NCBI GenBank assembly: GCA_949152475.1
Contig: OX424569.1
Coordinates: forward strand, 18,451,170 to 18,515,169
DNA: 64,000 nt
Source of the DNA: Terebella lapidaria
Lineage: Eukaryota; Annelida; Polychaeta; Terebellida; Terebellidae
Direction of reading: 5' to 3'
Below the pieces are notes generated by a model, which worked only from the letters and a program-made list of their open reading frames with translations, made no database searches and was not told where the DNA came from. Position 1 is the stretch's first letter. Each line of letters begins with the position of its first letter. Of this stretch, positions 1-11,945 are shown in pieces. The translations under genes were made by a program, and so were the position numbers.

Positions 1-526
1 TTATTGAGCCACGATAGCAAAGCTTGTACACCATTGAAAACAATAAATCCAATAAATTTAACTGAATGAATTTCGGAAGAAATCTAAGTTGGCAATCTTA
101 GAATCAATATTGCACATATAGAAATGATATATATGTTGAATATTCTCATGACCTTGAACTTGACCTTCGATTCTATTTACTACATGTAGGTCATAGTACA
201 AAATGGCTTATATCTCCCTTAATGTCGACCTCACAGCTTAGGATTCAATTGTGAGCATATAGGAAATTGTGTATGCTGAGTATTGTCATGAAATTGATAT
301 TGACATATACCTCATGTTCAAGGTCACAGGGCAAAATGGCTCATATTTCGTTTATGACCGAGTTTATAACTTGACAATGAAATGTGGACATACAGAAAAT
401 GATATATGCCGGATATTCTGATGACCTTTAATTCGACCTTTGAATTTATTTTCAAGGTCACATGAAAATTTTGCTTATATTTCTCCTTATTGAATTTACA
501 TATAGGATGCTGAATGCTGGATGCTA

Positions 527-2104
527 CACTGGTCAAAAAAAAATAAGACTCAAGAAATATTTTTTTGAATTTTCAACCAAATTGAATTTTTTTCTCTTCT
601 TTGTTATGTCTACACTTTTATTGTTTCTTCAACTAAGCTATTGGGTGTGTTTGGTTTGTCAAGATCTCTTAGTTTTTGTGCAACAGACTGGAGTGTGGGA
701 TTCCCACAAAATCACCGTTCACATGCCACAAATCATAAACATGTTTTTCTTCAAAAACTACTTTATTGGAAAAAATAATGACTCAAATTGTTCACTAGTA
801 ATGGGTAGATGCACCATTCAAGTTTACACATTCCAGACACCGTCTCCGCATCGAAACAACAGTGTTCCGGATCACCGCTCGAGGAATGTCGTTCCACTCC
901 TCCTGGAGGGCTGTGGTTAGGGTTGCAACGTTTGTTACGGCGGGATTGCGGTTCCTGACCCTTGTCCCCAACATTGCCCAAATGTTTTCTATGGGATTAA
1001 GGTCAGGAGACATCGCTGGCCACTCTATCCGCTGGATATTGTTGTCCTCAAGGAACGTCGTAATGATCCTGGCTCTGTGTGGAGCAGCGTTGTCGTCCAT
1101 AAGAAGGAACCTGTCACCCACACGGTTTCTCAATGGTAGCACAATGGTCTGAAGAACACTGTCACGGTAGTAACGTGAGTTCATGTTGCCTTGAACGATG
1201 TGCAAGTCAGTTCGCTCAGTCACGGAAATTCCGGCCCACACCATTACGGATCCACCACCCCAGCGGTTAACAGAAACTGAATATTGAGGGTTGTTACGCT
1301 GTCCAACACCTCTCCACACACGCAAACCACCATCAGCATGGTCCACAGTGAAACGGGACTCATCCGTGAAGAGCACGTTGGACCACTGTGCAACGTTCCA
1401 ACGAGAGCGTGCCCTGGCCCACTCAAGACGACGTCTCCTGTGATCAGCTGACATCCTTGGAACAACACGCGGTACACGAGAGTGAAGACCAACTTCTCTG
1501 AGTCTGTTACGTACAGTTTGGGAGCTGATTGTGATGCGTGTAGCTTGCCTGAACTCATTCTGGATCCGTCGTGCACTCTGGAATGGGTTTCGTCGAGCCG
1601 AAAGCGTCAGATACCGGTCATCCCCAGCAGTTGTGGCCCTTGGTCTACCAGAACCACGACGTCTGCGATAATCCTGGGTCTCCTGGAATCGTCCCCAAAC
1701 ATTCCTGATGCAGCTTTGACTGACCCCTAACTCGATGGCCACATCACGCTGAGTTCTGCCATCCTGGAGCATCTGACATGCTCTCGCACACTGCACTTCA
1801 CTCAAATGCACTCTAACACTTATCACACACACAAAAAAGCAAAATCCCATAAAAAATTCACTGTCAAATGCATTTTCGTGTTTTGAAGCATTGCCCTGGG
1901 AATGCATGTGAACAGTGATTTTGTACAGAGTTTCACACTCGAGTCTGTTGAGCAAAAACCAATGAAGCATGACAAACAAAACATACCCAATAATTGAGCT
2001 CAATTATCAACAAAAGTGTACACATAACACAGAAAAATATTTTTCTCAATTTGGTTGAAAATTGTAACAAAGATTTCTTGAGTCTTATTTTTTTTTGACC
2101 AGTG
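527..2104 (-). mobile_element. Tc1-like DNA transposon, full length
   Basis: The element is bounded by inverted repeats that begin CACTGGTC on both ends and stay recognisably similar for about 95 bp, with small differences. It is flanked by TA on both sides (525-526 and 2105-2106), the usual target duplication of Tc1/mariner. It carries one long open transposase on the minus strand. It sits inside the half-site-rich repeat, so it is younger than that repeat. The intact frame and the TA-TA edges suggest a fairly recent insertion. Whether it still moves cannot be told from one copy. Confidence 0.93.
795..1850 (-). CDS. Tc1-family transposase (DD34E)
   Basis: This is a cut-and-paste transposase that would bind its own inverted repeats and act in the nucleus. 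The open frame extends up to 2003. I chose the methionine near 1850 because it gives about 351 residues, close to the ~340 usual for Tc1, and is followed by the N-terminal helix-turn-helix (VQCARACQML, then DVAIELGVSQSCIRNVWGRF). A GRPR-type basic motif (GSGRPRA) follows. The catalytic triad is visible: TDESRF for the first Asp, MDDNAAPH for the second, and PDLNPIENIW with the Glu 34 residues after the second Asp. That spacing is diagnostic of Tc1 rather than mariner (DD34D). No stop interrupts the frame. The start codon is the least certain part. Confidence 0.9.
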   Translation of the reverse strand: MGFCFFVCVISVRVHLSEVQCARACQMLQDGRTQRDVAIELGVSQSCIRNVWGRFQETQDYRRRRGSGRPRATTAGDDRYLTLSARRNPFQSARRIQNEFRQATRITISSQTVRNRLREVGLHSRVPRVVPRMSADHRRRRLEWARARSRWNVAQWSNVLFTDESRFTVDHADGGLRVWRGVGQRNNPQYSVSVNRWGGGSVMVWAGISVTERTDLHIVQGNMNSRYYRDSVLQTIVLPLRNRVGDRFLLMDDNAAPHRARIITTFLEDNNIQRIEWPAMSPDLNPIENIWAMLGTRVRNRNPAVTNVATLTTALQEEWNDIPRAVIRNTVVSMRRRCLECVNLNGASTHY

Positions 2105-2172
2105 TAAATGCTGCATATTCTCGTGACCTTGAATTTTAATATTTAAGCCTATATTGTCCGGTAACCGGACAG

Positions 2173-3761
2173 TCGCTATGAGGTCAACATTGGAGCTATT
2201 TTTCCTATATCCGTTCTTTCGTGTTCTGTCATATTTCGCATGAAGCTTCCCCAATCCGAAAATGGAGACGCCTTTATTCTTTTCTTACATGTATGGAATC
2301 CCGGTCACGACCTGCAAACTGCTACATGCAACATTGTGCTTGGCACAACATGAGATGATCTTTTTTAATTATTCCGTAATAAACCATGGTTTAATAAGGT
2401 AAAATGTATATACCAAATATTCAAGTTGCATTTTGTTTTACGCAGGTCGCAGTTTGTAACATTAGCTCGCATGTCGCAGGTCGCAGTTTATAGCGCCCAG
2501 GTCACATATGAACTATGTTCAGTTTCTTATGTGATGTTTACAGTTGTTCATATATTTGTTGCACGAAAGTGGAACGACCAGGCGGAGGAGCAGTTAGCCA
2601 TCATAAATCACCAAATACAAATCAGTCCCAGTTACTTATCTGGATATTCCAATTGCCATATTGATTTTTTCTGGATGTGAAATCAATCACATATAGCCAA
2701 CAAAATTGGTCACAGATTGAAAATAACAAACAAACCGGATTTTACGGGAACAAACCTGATTCTATGGGTAGATTTATTTGGTAGTCATGAAAATCTGTCA
2801 TCCATGTTGCTGACCTACACGTAGAAACAGAACATAAACTGCTATATTCATGCAGGATATAGCCTTGAGAAGCCCATAGTTCCATGGCTATCAAAAAATG
2901 GTCTACCTATATAGAATCAGGGTTGTTTCTGGTACCGATCACACTTTCTCCACCAAAATTACAGTTTTAAGTTTTCGAAGTCATTGAAGGTCAAATGCAA
3001 GGTCATCACTAAAATCTCTGTTGTGACTCTCCCATTTGAATGTTCCAATAGTGAAGCTCGATGTGATAAATGTGGTCTTTGGTATTATATCGACACAGAA
3101 TACTATTTATATTTTATTTGAACTGTGCACAGTGATGAGTATACAATTTGACCCGGTGATAGATGTAAAACATATAATATACACTGGGGTAAAACAAATG
3201 CAGCAACAAAGCATCAAAAACAAATAAATGTGATAAATGTATGTTCACCTGTGAATATAAGCTAATTATATATAAATGTTGAATGACCAGATGATGAATG
3301 TAACTAATTAACTATATTTGCTTTTCTATCCCAGGTAAGTCTGAGAGTCGCCGAGTGTACTGGCTGGGATGAGTAATAGACATGTCAATGAGTAACAAAA
3401 TACAGTTATGTTGTACACAGAACACAAGTCCATGACGACAAATAGTAGATGAAACATCAAACTCTAATATGGCAATTTTATCATTAAATTATTAGTATTT
3501 TTAGACTACATTTATTGGATTCTAATTAGTTGGGATATAATTCCAGAGAGATGTTAACATATGAAAGTGAAATTAGCGAATGATGAACAACAAATATTCC
3601 CGAGCAAATTACATTGACTATTAAAATAGAGACACCTGGCGAACCAAAAAAATGAAGAAAAAAACGGAGTTAACGTAGACGCATTATGATGAATAAAGTA
3701 GAAGATCATGATGTAACCGTTGAGACACTATTAAAGAACATGAAATGCATGCCGAGAAAAA
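2173..3761. other. Intergenic stretch, no gene recognised
   Basis: AT-rich sequence without a convincing coding frame. It includes a few TGACCT/AGGTCA-like blocks (around 2980-3010) and short imperfect repeats of 'cgcaggtcgcagtt' near 2440-2500. No exon with both splice sites and a recognisable protein was found on either strand. Confidence 0.5.
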
Positions 3762-5620
3762 TTAGCCCAAGGGTTAGGCAAGGTTACCGGGAAAATGTTC
3801 AGTTTTAAACCACAGTTTTTTTCATCAAAACTCGACCTTTACCTATTGTCCTTTCAAGGTCATTGAAGGTAAAATTTAACGTCACCATTGAAACTTAAAT
3901 ATATGATTTTCCATTTGATACTGCCAATATTTAATTTCTATCTTGCAGTGTTCTAGAAGTTTACTCCATAAAGCTCCCATTATGAAGGAAAATGAGGTTA
4001 AAGGTCAAATTCAAGGTCATGACAATATTCACCATATATCATTTCATATGTTCACAATTGATTCCTGAGCCATAAAGTTGATAACAAACGAGATATTAGC
4101 CATTTTGTTATCCGATCTTGAAAATAGGGTCAAAGGTCAAGTTCGATGTCATGAGAATATTCAGCTTATATCATTTCCTATATGTAAGCAATCTATTCCC
4201 TAACTCCGTGATCCGTGATCCGGATCAGGATCACGTTTCTGCTCCGTACGCGAAAAACACTTCCAACCCAAAAATGTGATCATTTTGTACATGTACTACA
4301 GCTGCTTGGTAAACACGTAGCAAATACAATACAAATCATTCCCAAAATGTAGGGAACAGTGCAACAGCAAATGCTGGGAGCAGTTTCATCAGATAGCCTA
4401 TCTTCGATCTTTATGGTTTGTCTGATCCCAGATCACTAACCTGATCCGTATGCTTCTTGTGGGATCAGGTCTGTGATCCGTACACAAAAAAACACACCCA
4501 CTATAATCATTTCAAGCTCTGACCGTGAAAATGGATGCCAAGGGTCGAATTCAAGGTCATCAATATGTTCAGCACATATCATTTCCTATTTGTGCACAAT
4601 TGATTCCTAAACCGTAAAGTAGATATCGAGTAAGGTATTAGCCATTCCGTTCTCTGACCTTAAAACTGGATATCAAGCTCATCAAAATATTGAGCATACA
4701 TCATTTCCTATATGTCCAAAATGTATTCCCTAGCTGTAAAGTCGATATTAAGCGAGATAACCGTTTTGTACTCTGACCTCGAACATAAGGTCAAAGGTCA
4801 AGTTCAAGGTCATGAGAATATTCAGCATATGACATTTCCTATATGTGCACAGTTGATTCCTAGCCTGTGAAGTCGATAATGAGTGAAAACAATATCACCA
4901 ATTTTGTGCTTTGCCATTGACACTGAGGTCCAAGATCAAGTTCAAGGTCATGAGACTATTCAGTATATATCATGTCTATAATGTGCACAATTGATTCCTA
5001 ATCTGTAAAGTCTATAATAAGCGAAATAGTACCCATTTTGTGCTTTAACCTTGAATTAATTGAGGTCAAAGGTAAAATTCAAAGTCATGACAATGTTCAG
5101 CATATATCATTTTCTGTGCGTGCACAATTGATTCCTAGGCTGTAAAGTCGATAATAAGCGAGATATCAGCCATATTGTGCTCTGACCTTGGATATCAGGT
5201 CAAAGGTCAAAATCCAGGTCATCAGAATATCGGACTATATCATTTTTTTATATGTGTACAGTTTATTCCTAAGCTGCAAAAACGATAATAGTTGGAATAT
5301 TAGCCATTTTTAACAAAATCAAAGCTCAAGTTCAAGGTTATGAGAATATTCGGCATATGTTATTTCCTATATGTCCACAATTGGTTCCTAATCTCCAATC
5401 TCAATATTAAGTGAGCTATTAGAAATAATGTGTCCCATTATAAAGCAAAGGAGAATTTAACATGGGCAAGTGCAATTTGTTACCCGTCGAAAATATCAAA
5501 ATTACCGCCACACGCACACCGACGATTTAAGGCAACAAAACTCATACACGTTTGAAAAGTGTATGAGGGGAATCTTTCGAAACAAAACTCACAAATCTGA
5601 TCAGACGGTTTTTGAGGCCA
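3762..5620 (+). repeat. Half-site-rich element with ~138-bp tandem array, plus orientation
   Basis: It starts with a hairpin-like TTAGCCCAAGGGTTAGG followed by the box AGGTTACCGG (3781-3790), the same left terminus as the repeat at 11946. From about 3980 to 5440 a unit of about 138 bp repeats (the mark 'cacaattgattcct' recurs near 4058, 4848, 4986 and 5125). After 5440 it changes to the 'atggccgcc / cacacgca' module found near the right ends of related copies. It breaks off near 5615 without the usual right terminus. It is probably a truncated copy. Confidence 0.6.
4206..4525. repeat. ~320-bp insertion in the array, rich in GATCC motifs
   Basis: The array unit is interrupted here, and both flanks belong to one broken unit. 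The insert has GTGATCCGTGATCC at its left end. Its right end has GGGATCAGGTCTGTGATCC, which reads as GGATCACAGACCTGATCCC in reverse, so the two ends are loosely inverted. No open frame. It may be a small fold-back element; family unknown. Confidence 0.35.
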
Positions 5621-5823
5621 TGAGGGACATGGTGAATGACTCTTGGTGCTGCTGATCCAGTTTAATTTCAGTCTTTAATTTTTTGTTAGTATTAGCCTGT
5701 GAACCCATAGTTGTTTGATTCCAGCCAAGCTCCATACAACAAGCGTGCAGGAGGGTGCACACTCTGTATTGTGTAGAAGTTGAAAGCAAGACAGTTTAAT
5801 CCTATGTGTTTTGTCTGTTTCAG

Positions 5824-6118
5824 GTCCGCGCGGACGCCGGCCCCAGGGGCAGGCAGCAGTCATCAAGGTCAAGGCGGGTGAACTTGATGCTGCTGCCACA
5901 GCTTATATTCTTAAGTTATTATATATTCTATTCTTTCCAGATTAGTGCAGTTTCCCTGGCATTGCGAGGAGGTGGCCTTGAAGGACTTGGTGGAGGACGC
6001 TCAGTACTGCTGCTCCAGTGCCGTAGTCCACTTCTGCGTGTGGAGCAGCCATCCCATACATTCAGGAACTGGGCTCAACCCATCGCCTCTATACACACCA
6101 TCGACTTGGATCGACAGG
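5824..6118 (+). CDS. Possible two-exon gene fragment, function unknown
   Basis: Two GC-richer blocks stand out from AT-rich surroundings, each with proper splice borders. Block one (about 5824-5877) follows a 'ctgtttcag' acceptor and ends before gtgaac. Block two (about 5941-6118) follows 'ctttccag' and ends before gtaacc. Reading across them in one phase gives a plausible peptide containing GQGGLVQFPWHCEEVALKDL and then AVVHFCVWSSHPIHSG, with several Cys, Trp and His. A second frame is also open across block two, so the frame is not certain. I do not recognise the family, and no further exons of it were found. It lies between two repeat elements in opposite orientation. It could be a remnant of a gene or a fragment carried by a repeat. 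Confidence 0.3.
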
Positions 6119-6184
6119 TAACCGACATCAAAATGTATGTCTCAAAAACATGATCTCATTTGATTCCGTTGTACGTTGATATTT

Positions 6185-7430
6185 TTAGGTTACCATACCT
6201 TTGGTTTGATAAATTATTGCCGTGGCTTTGCGTCCGTCGTCGTCGTCCGTCGTCGTCGTCCGTCTACATTTTTATTTAAAGTTTACGGTCGAATCTTTCT
6301 GAAATTTTGCACAAAAATACCTAAAACTATTTCAAGAGGGAGGTATTTTTTTATTTATTTTTTTTTAATTTTCGCAATTTTTTTCAAAATGGCGGCCATT
6401 TTTGACGTAAAATGGCAAATTTTGGACTTTGGCGGCCATTTTATAAAAAAATGTCTGACCACTTTTGAGATTTTTTTTTCAAAAGATTCCCCTCATATAC
6501 CTCTGTGCGTGTATAAGTCTGATTGCCCTTGAATCGCCGATTTGCGTGTGGCAGCCATTTTGATTTTTTCGACGGGTCCCAAATGGGACTTTCTCATGTC
6601 AAATTCTCCTATGCTTTATATTGGGAAAGATTTTTCCTGATATCTCAATTAATATTGAGATTACAGATTACGAATCAATAGTGGACATATAAGGAATGAT
6701 ATGCCAAATATTCTCATGACCTTGAATTTGACCTTTGACCTAATTTTCAAGGTCATAGCACAAAATGGCTAATATCTCGCTTATTATCAACTTTACAGCT
6801 TAGGAATCAATTGTGGACCTATAGGAAATGATACATGCTGAATATTGTCATGACCTTGAATTCGACCCTTGACCTCATTTTCAAGGTCATAGCACAAAAT
6901 GGCTAATATCTTGCTTATTATCGACTTTACAGCTCAGGAATCAATTTTAAACATATTGGACATGATGTATGCTGAATATTTTGATGACCTTGAATTTGCC
7001 CTCTGACCTCATTTTCAAGGTCAAAGGGCAAAATGGCTAATATATCGCTTATTATCGACTCTACAGCTTAGGAATCAATTGTGAACCTATAGGAAAGGAC
7101 ACATACTGAATATTGTCATGACCTTGAATTTGAGCTTTGATCTCATTCCCAAGGTCAGAGCACAAAATGGCTAATATCTCGCTTAATATCGACAGATCAG
7201 GAATCAATTGTGCACATATAGGAAATGAGATAAACTGAATATTCTCATGACTTTTAACTTGTTCTTGAGCATCATTTCCAAGGTCAAAGCACAAAATGGG
7301 TGATATATCGCTTATTATCGACTTCACAAATTGGGAATCAATTGTTCACATATAGGATAGGATATACGCCGAATATTCTGATGACCTTGAACTTGACCTT
7401 CGACCTCAATAGTGACATGAGGATCTTCGA
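6185..7430 (-). repeat. Half-site-rich element with tandem array, minus orientation
   Basis: Read on the minus strand it has the ~135-bp array (6620-7430; 'aggaatcaattgtg' near 6802, 6936, 7070, 7200 and 7335), then the 'atggccgcc' module, then a cgtcgtcgtccgtc microsatellite (about 6235-6265), and ends with GGTAACCTAA at 6185. This is the same order of modules as in the copies at 11946-13260 and 28664-30553, so it shows the right half of the element. The left terminus was not identified. No coding sequence. Confidence 0.6.
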
Positions 7431-10400
7431 GTAACTAGGCATGACAACACTAATTATATGACGTCATTGTCTTATATATGGACCTGCTGGTTTACTGATG
7501 TGTAATCGGTCAGTGTATTTAATGTTCATGTCACATGTCCTGTTTGCAATGGGTCACGTAATCGTGCTTTGTTCAGAACCATACATATAAGAATGCTGCC
7601 TAACATTGTGGCACATCCAGCACTGGTCAAATCGACACAGGGCTTCCAGCCCCTGATTTTACGCAGTGTCAACACCGTGCTGTGTATTGGAGTAGTGTCG
7701 ACTGATCTCGTACTTCGATGAATGGCATTATGGTATTTTTATTGCCTACTGTACGTCTGCATTGCAGATATCATATTGCATCTACATGTAGGTGAAATGT
7801 CTGGAGTTTTTTGCCTATGTAGTATATATGACTTCATCTCGTACATGTGATCTTCTTTCTACTGGTTTACCGACGTCATATCTCACTACTGTCTGTTAAT
7901 ATATAATCGGTTTTATCATGTATCACATTATTTGTATCGGTACCGAGCGATTTAATCATGTTATGTTTTAAAACTACACAGAATGCGGTCTAAAATTCTG
8001 GCGTGTTCAGCACTGGTCAAATGGGCACAGGTTTCCAGCACGGCTGGTTTTTCCTGGACGGCGATCACGCAATGTCAAAACTGTGCCGTTATCATGCATT
8101 ATGAGTGGCGTCTGTTCACTCACCTTATGTCAAACAGGTAGGCCTATCCTATCATGATTATGAAGTTTCTGAAATGTATTCTATGAGCCTTATCAATGTT
8201 AGTAATTAAGGTATCCATTTTATGGTTATCCAGTTATTTTTGCAACCAAGATGTCGATTGTAATTGAAAATGTTCATGCCTGGAATTTACCAAAGTCAAT
8301 ACCAGTCGAGTAGGCCTGCGTGTTAAAGCGTTTTTATTTGTGCCTCATTGACAAAAAACAGTGTCGGTTTCAATTTGAGACATACATGTACACCACATGA
8401 ACTCCTATGAGGCTTTCTTTTGTCAAGTCTGAGTGACCAAGACAAATCAAACGAGGTGAATATTTTTTTAGGAATTGGATATTGGCATCAATGTATTGAA
8501 GCAAGTTTGATTGAATTTCTCCGAGTCGGTCATTTGGGCATGAAATGGGGATTTTCAGAGGATTTTTCCTGTATATTTCCGCTCACTAGTTGCTAGGGGC
8601 ATACACGCCATGAATACTGATAATTGTTGAAATGTAGATGAATAAGTTAATTAAACACGCATGATTAATTGTGAAACTAGACCATTCAGGTTCCGAATTA
8701 GGATCCAAGCAACCACATACGGTTTATTTTTATGGTCCTAATTCATAACCGATTTTAGCAAACTGTGAATATGACATTTACAGCATACCATTTTCGACCG
8801 CATTCTGTACATTCGCATGGCATTTTATTATCCGCTGTCTCGTGAAGAGTTTTTGGAAAAACTTCTCGATGTCAGCGATTGTGTGTAGACCCCTTCCAAC
8901 TGTACAATCCCCACACAAAAATCTGCTGATCCATTACGGATAATCATGATAATATAGTTATGTACGTGAGCGAAATAGTCTAACAGGTCATGGAAACATT
9001 CGTTTCAGGGAAATACCTCCTTTTTCTCTCCCTGGCGTACTTAAGGTGAGTGACATGGCCTCTGTCATGCCTTTTTCCTATGCAAGAACGAGTAGCATAC
9101 CCAAGAACGCGTACAATGTTTGCCAGAACGCGTTCCGATCTACCACCGACAGGGGCGCCGGAACCACGGGGGCAGCACGGGGGTAGAAAGGTGCCCCTTA
9201 TTCTGTACTCTAGTGAATGTCCTTTACAAAGTAATTTCTTTACAAACAATATTGGGTTAATCGGTAACTGTAGAATACATGTAAGCTGGGGCAATCTCAC
9301 CAATGCCGTGTAAACATGGAATACCCGATAACTAGTATCCAGGATTATTGGATTATTTGTCGAATCTCCACAGGGATGTTGTTTTTCGCATATCGGCGCA
9401 AGATACCCAACTTTCGACTTCGACAGTCGATTTTAAAGTCTGTCCAGTGACTTTTTTTTTCTAATTTTGCACTAACTTAAACTTACAATGTACGAAGATG
9501 GCATGTTTTTAATCGCTCGGAAAGCCCGAAATTGAGGCTCAAAAGGACAAAAAGAACGCCGAAAATCTACATCTTGGCACTTGCTGGAAATCAATTCAGT
9601 AACTTTCTCTCTAATTTCACGTATGTATGACATTTTGAACTGCTTATCTTGTGTAAAAGCAAGATGGAATTCCTTCCTCCTTCAAATCCCAGAATGTAGG
9701 CCCAAAATGGCGTAAAATTCACAAATTGACCCATGGGGACAAAATGCTTTTGCAGCTTCGGTATACACTACGACCATATATATTCACAATATGGAACATC
9801 CTTTGGTGAACTTGAACCTCACCTCACAGGACCTGGTGTGCCTGTTTTCAATGTCACACCTACCTGAATGTATATTGACCTCTACAAACAAAACTGAAGC
9901 CAGATGAAGCTTGGGTTTGTACTTTGAGCATTTTCATACACGTATAACGGACCGTCACATTAATGGTCTTCAACTTGACTTAAAATCACCTGGGTGGTAA
10001 ATGTCATTTCAGACCTGAATAATATAAATTGGCCACATAGGTAGATCTTTTGGTGACATTGAATTTGACCTCCAATGAACTTGATAGGACAAATCAGCAA
10101 TTTTAGTTAACAATGTGCATTTATCCTGCTTATCGTGGATTTATAATGGCATATACATTTAAACAGTGTAGTAAATCAGTAGTCATAATAAGGTAAGATA
10201 CTACTTTTTGGGATATTATGAGGATGTTCAATAAACATTCAAGCTCCTTTACATGAATCTAACATGCCCCACTTATTTCACTACCTCGAATACAGTTGTC
10301 CATTGATAATTCAGCTGGTCTTCACTGTCCAAAGAATACATGTTTGTGAACACGCGCATGTGTGTGTGTGGGGGGGGGGGGGTCCCTATACCCATTTAGG

Positions 10401-11134
10401 TTTATTTTTCATTATTACAGCGATTCATTATTATACAAAATCTGTCCTTCTGATCACTGCTGCCCCCGCCCTTCAAATTTGCTCTCGACGCCCCTGACCA
10501 CCGTGTATATATATGGAATAGTTGCTATTACAAAAGCGTACTAGTTATGACTACGGTATATATTGCCATTACTCAAAAACAGAATTTGAAAGATGAAGCT
10601 TCTAATGTACCTAATTAAAACTGCTATTGACATTTAGACAGTACGGCGAAATAGGCAGATATTCATGAGCGAGTGCGAAAAGATCTGATATCGGGGGAAG
10701 CATAACGTATCCCCGTCCTGAAACAAAAGGGACTTCTAAGTAGTATCAAGTGATAACAAAAACAATTTTTTAAAAAAAGCTAGAATATAACACCTCCTCC
10801 GTACTCACCCTGCTCGTATTGAAATCTGTCCGGGAGAGCGACGCAGTGTATCATAATGCACTCAGAAACGTTTGCATATCATGAGGCAACCATAAATGCT
10901 TTTGAATATCAAAACGCACTCATAAATGTTCAGAGCATCATGATCTACCCATAGAATACATTGCCACTGCTACCAATGAAGAATTATTTTTTGTTACCTT
11001 TTCTTCAAACTATCATTTTGTTTATCTTGTTAAAATCTTACTAACCCGAATTATACATATATTGTAAATTTGAAGCTGTAATTTCGAACTTCCCCTCTGA
11101 ATAAACGTATCTATAAAACATGTAAAAATTAACC
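7431..11134. other. Long intergenic stretch, no gene recognised
   Basis: No exon or protein family could be supported. Two stretches, 7600-7700 and 8000-8100, repeat the theme 'ccagcactggtcaaat...acag...ttccagc', so this region contains a diverged local duplication of about 390 bp. A run of 13 G lies at 10370-10382. Short open frames (for example 9050-9313) have no recognisable features. Confidence 0.5.
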
Positions 11135-11330
11135 TGAGGGCGAAGAAAGGTTACCAAAATTGCCGTTTTGACCTTTTAAGGTCATTTAAGGTCAAATTCA
11201 AGGTCAGCTGTGAATTCGCCATATATGACTTTCCATTTGAATGTGTCAATATTTAAGCTCCATCTTGAGCGGAAAAATAATTTTTCAAAAGCAAAAAAAA
11301 ATATTTTTTTTTATGGCTCGCAACAAATAG

Positions 11331-11896
11331 TACGGAGCCCCTGAGGTGACATACCAGATATATTTATTAATCCGTGCGCACGAATTAGTAAACCGTGCGC
11401 ACGAATTAGTAAACCGTGGCCACGAATTAGTAAACCGTGCGCACGAATTAGTAAACCGTGGCCACGAATTGGTAAACTGTGGCCACGAATTAGTAAACCG
11501 TGCGCACGAATTAGTAAACCGTGCGCACGAATTAGTAAACTGTGGCCATGAATTAGTGAACCGTGGCCACGAATTGGTAAACCGTGCGCACGGATTACCT
11601 TAACTAATCTGTGGCCATGATTAAACAATCCGTGGGCACGATTTAATAATTCGTGGGCACGATTTAACAATTCGTGCGCACGAATTAGTATTTCGTGGCC
11701 ACAGATTGGTATAACTAATCCGTGGGCACGATTTACCAATTCGTGGGCACGAATTAGTATTTCGTGCCCACGAATTAGTGAATCGTGCCCACGGATTGTT
11801 AATTCGTGGCCACGAATTATTAAATTGCGCACGGATTGGTAAACCGTGCGCACGGATTAATAAATATTTTCGGTATGTCACCTCAGGGGCTCCGTA
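11331..11896. mobile_element. MITE-like TIR element filled with a 21-bp minisatellite
   Basis: About 50 bp at the left end (starting TACGGAGCCCCTGAGGTGAC) is inverted at the right end. The flanks carry a direct 6-bp repeat AAATAG (11325-11330 and 11897-11902). The uninterrupted version of the site, 'gaatagtgacttgatttgg', is visible at 29692 and 30136, which supports the target duplication. Between the ends are some two dozen units of about 21 bp, AATTAGTAAACC plus an 8-bp core. The core is one of a few near-palindromes: GTGCGCAC, GTGGCCAC or GTGGGCAC/GTGCCCAC. Units in the left half run one way; in the right half they are mostly inverted. It encodes nothing; the open frames across it are repeat by-products. 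Confidence 0.85.
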
Positions 11897-11945
11897 AAAT
11901 AGTGACTTGATTTGGGGAAAAAAAGTTTGCCAACCCATCGAAAAA

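Larger units (their letters stand above)
1..2172 (-). repeat. Half-site-rich tandem repeat element, minus orientation, interrupted by a Tc1 transposon
   Basis: From about 60 to 526 the sequence repeats a unit of roughly 135 bp in reverse orientation (marks: tgaccttgaattgacc blocks, 'aaaatggct', 'ttagg attcaattgtg'). The same repeat resumes just after the Tc1 element at 2107 and ends near 2158-2172 in the palindrome TGTCCGGTAACCGGACA. That end carries the CCGGTAACC box seen at one terminus of related repeats at 3781, 11965 and 22382. The other end lies outside the window. No coding capacity is credible here; short open frames are by-products of the repeat. Confidence 0.6.

Noticed and set aside
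7600-8110. Diverged local repeat ('cagcactggtcaaat') as a transposon end
   Set aside because: The phrase resembles the Tc1 terminus CACTGGTC, but there is no TA edge, no inverted partner and no transposase remnant nearby.
9050-9313. Open frames on both strands around 8980-9313
   Set aside because: Overlapping frames on opposite strands with no recognisable motif; no codon-use or splice evidence.
11370-11850. CRISPR-like regular repeats
   Set aside because: Units are 21 bp in direct head-to-tail array with no unique spacers, and the context is an animal genome.
11311-11853. Open frames with a repeating 'GHELVNRAHELVNR' protein pattern on both strands
   Set aside because: The frames exist only because a 21-bp unit (a multiple of 3) repeats without stops. 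They are open in several frames and on both strands and lie within a TIR-bounded element.
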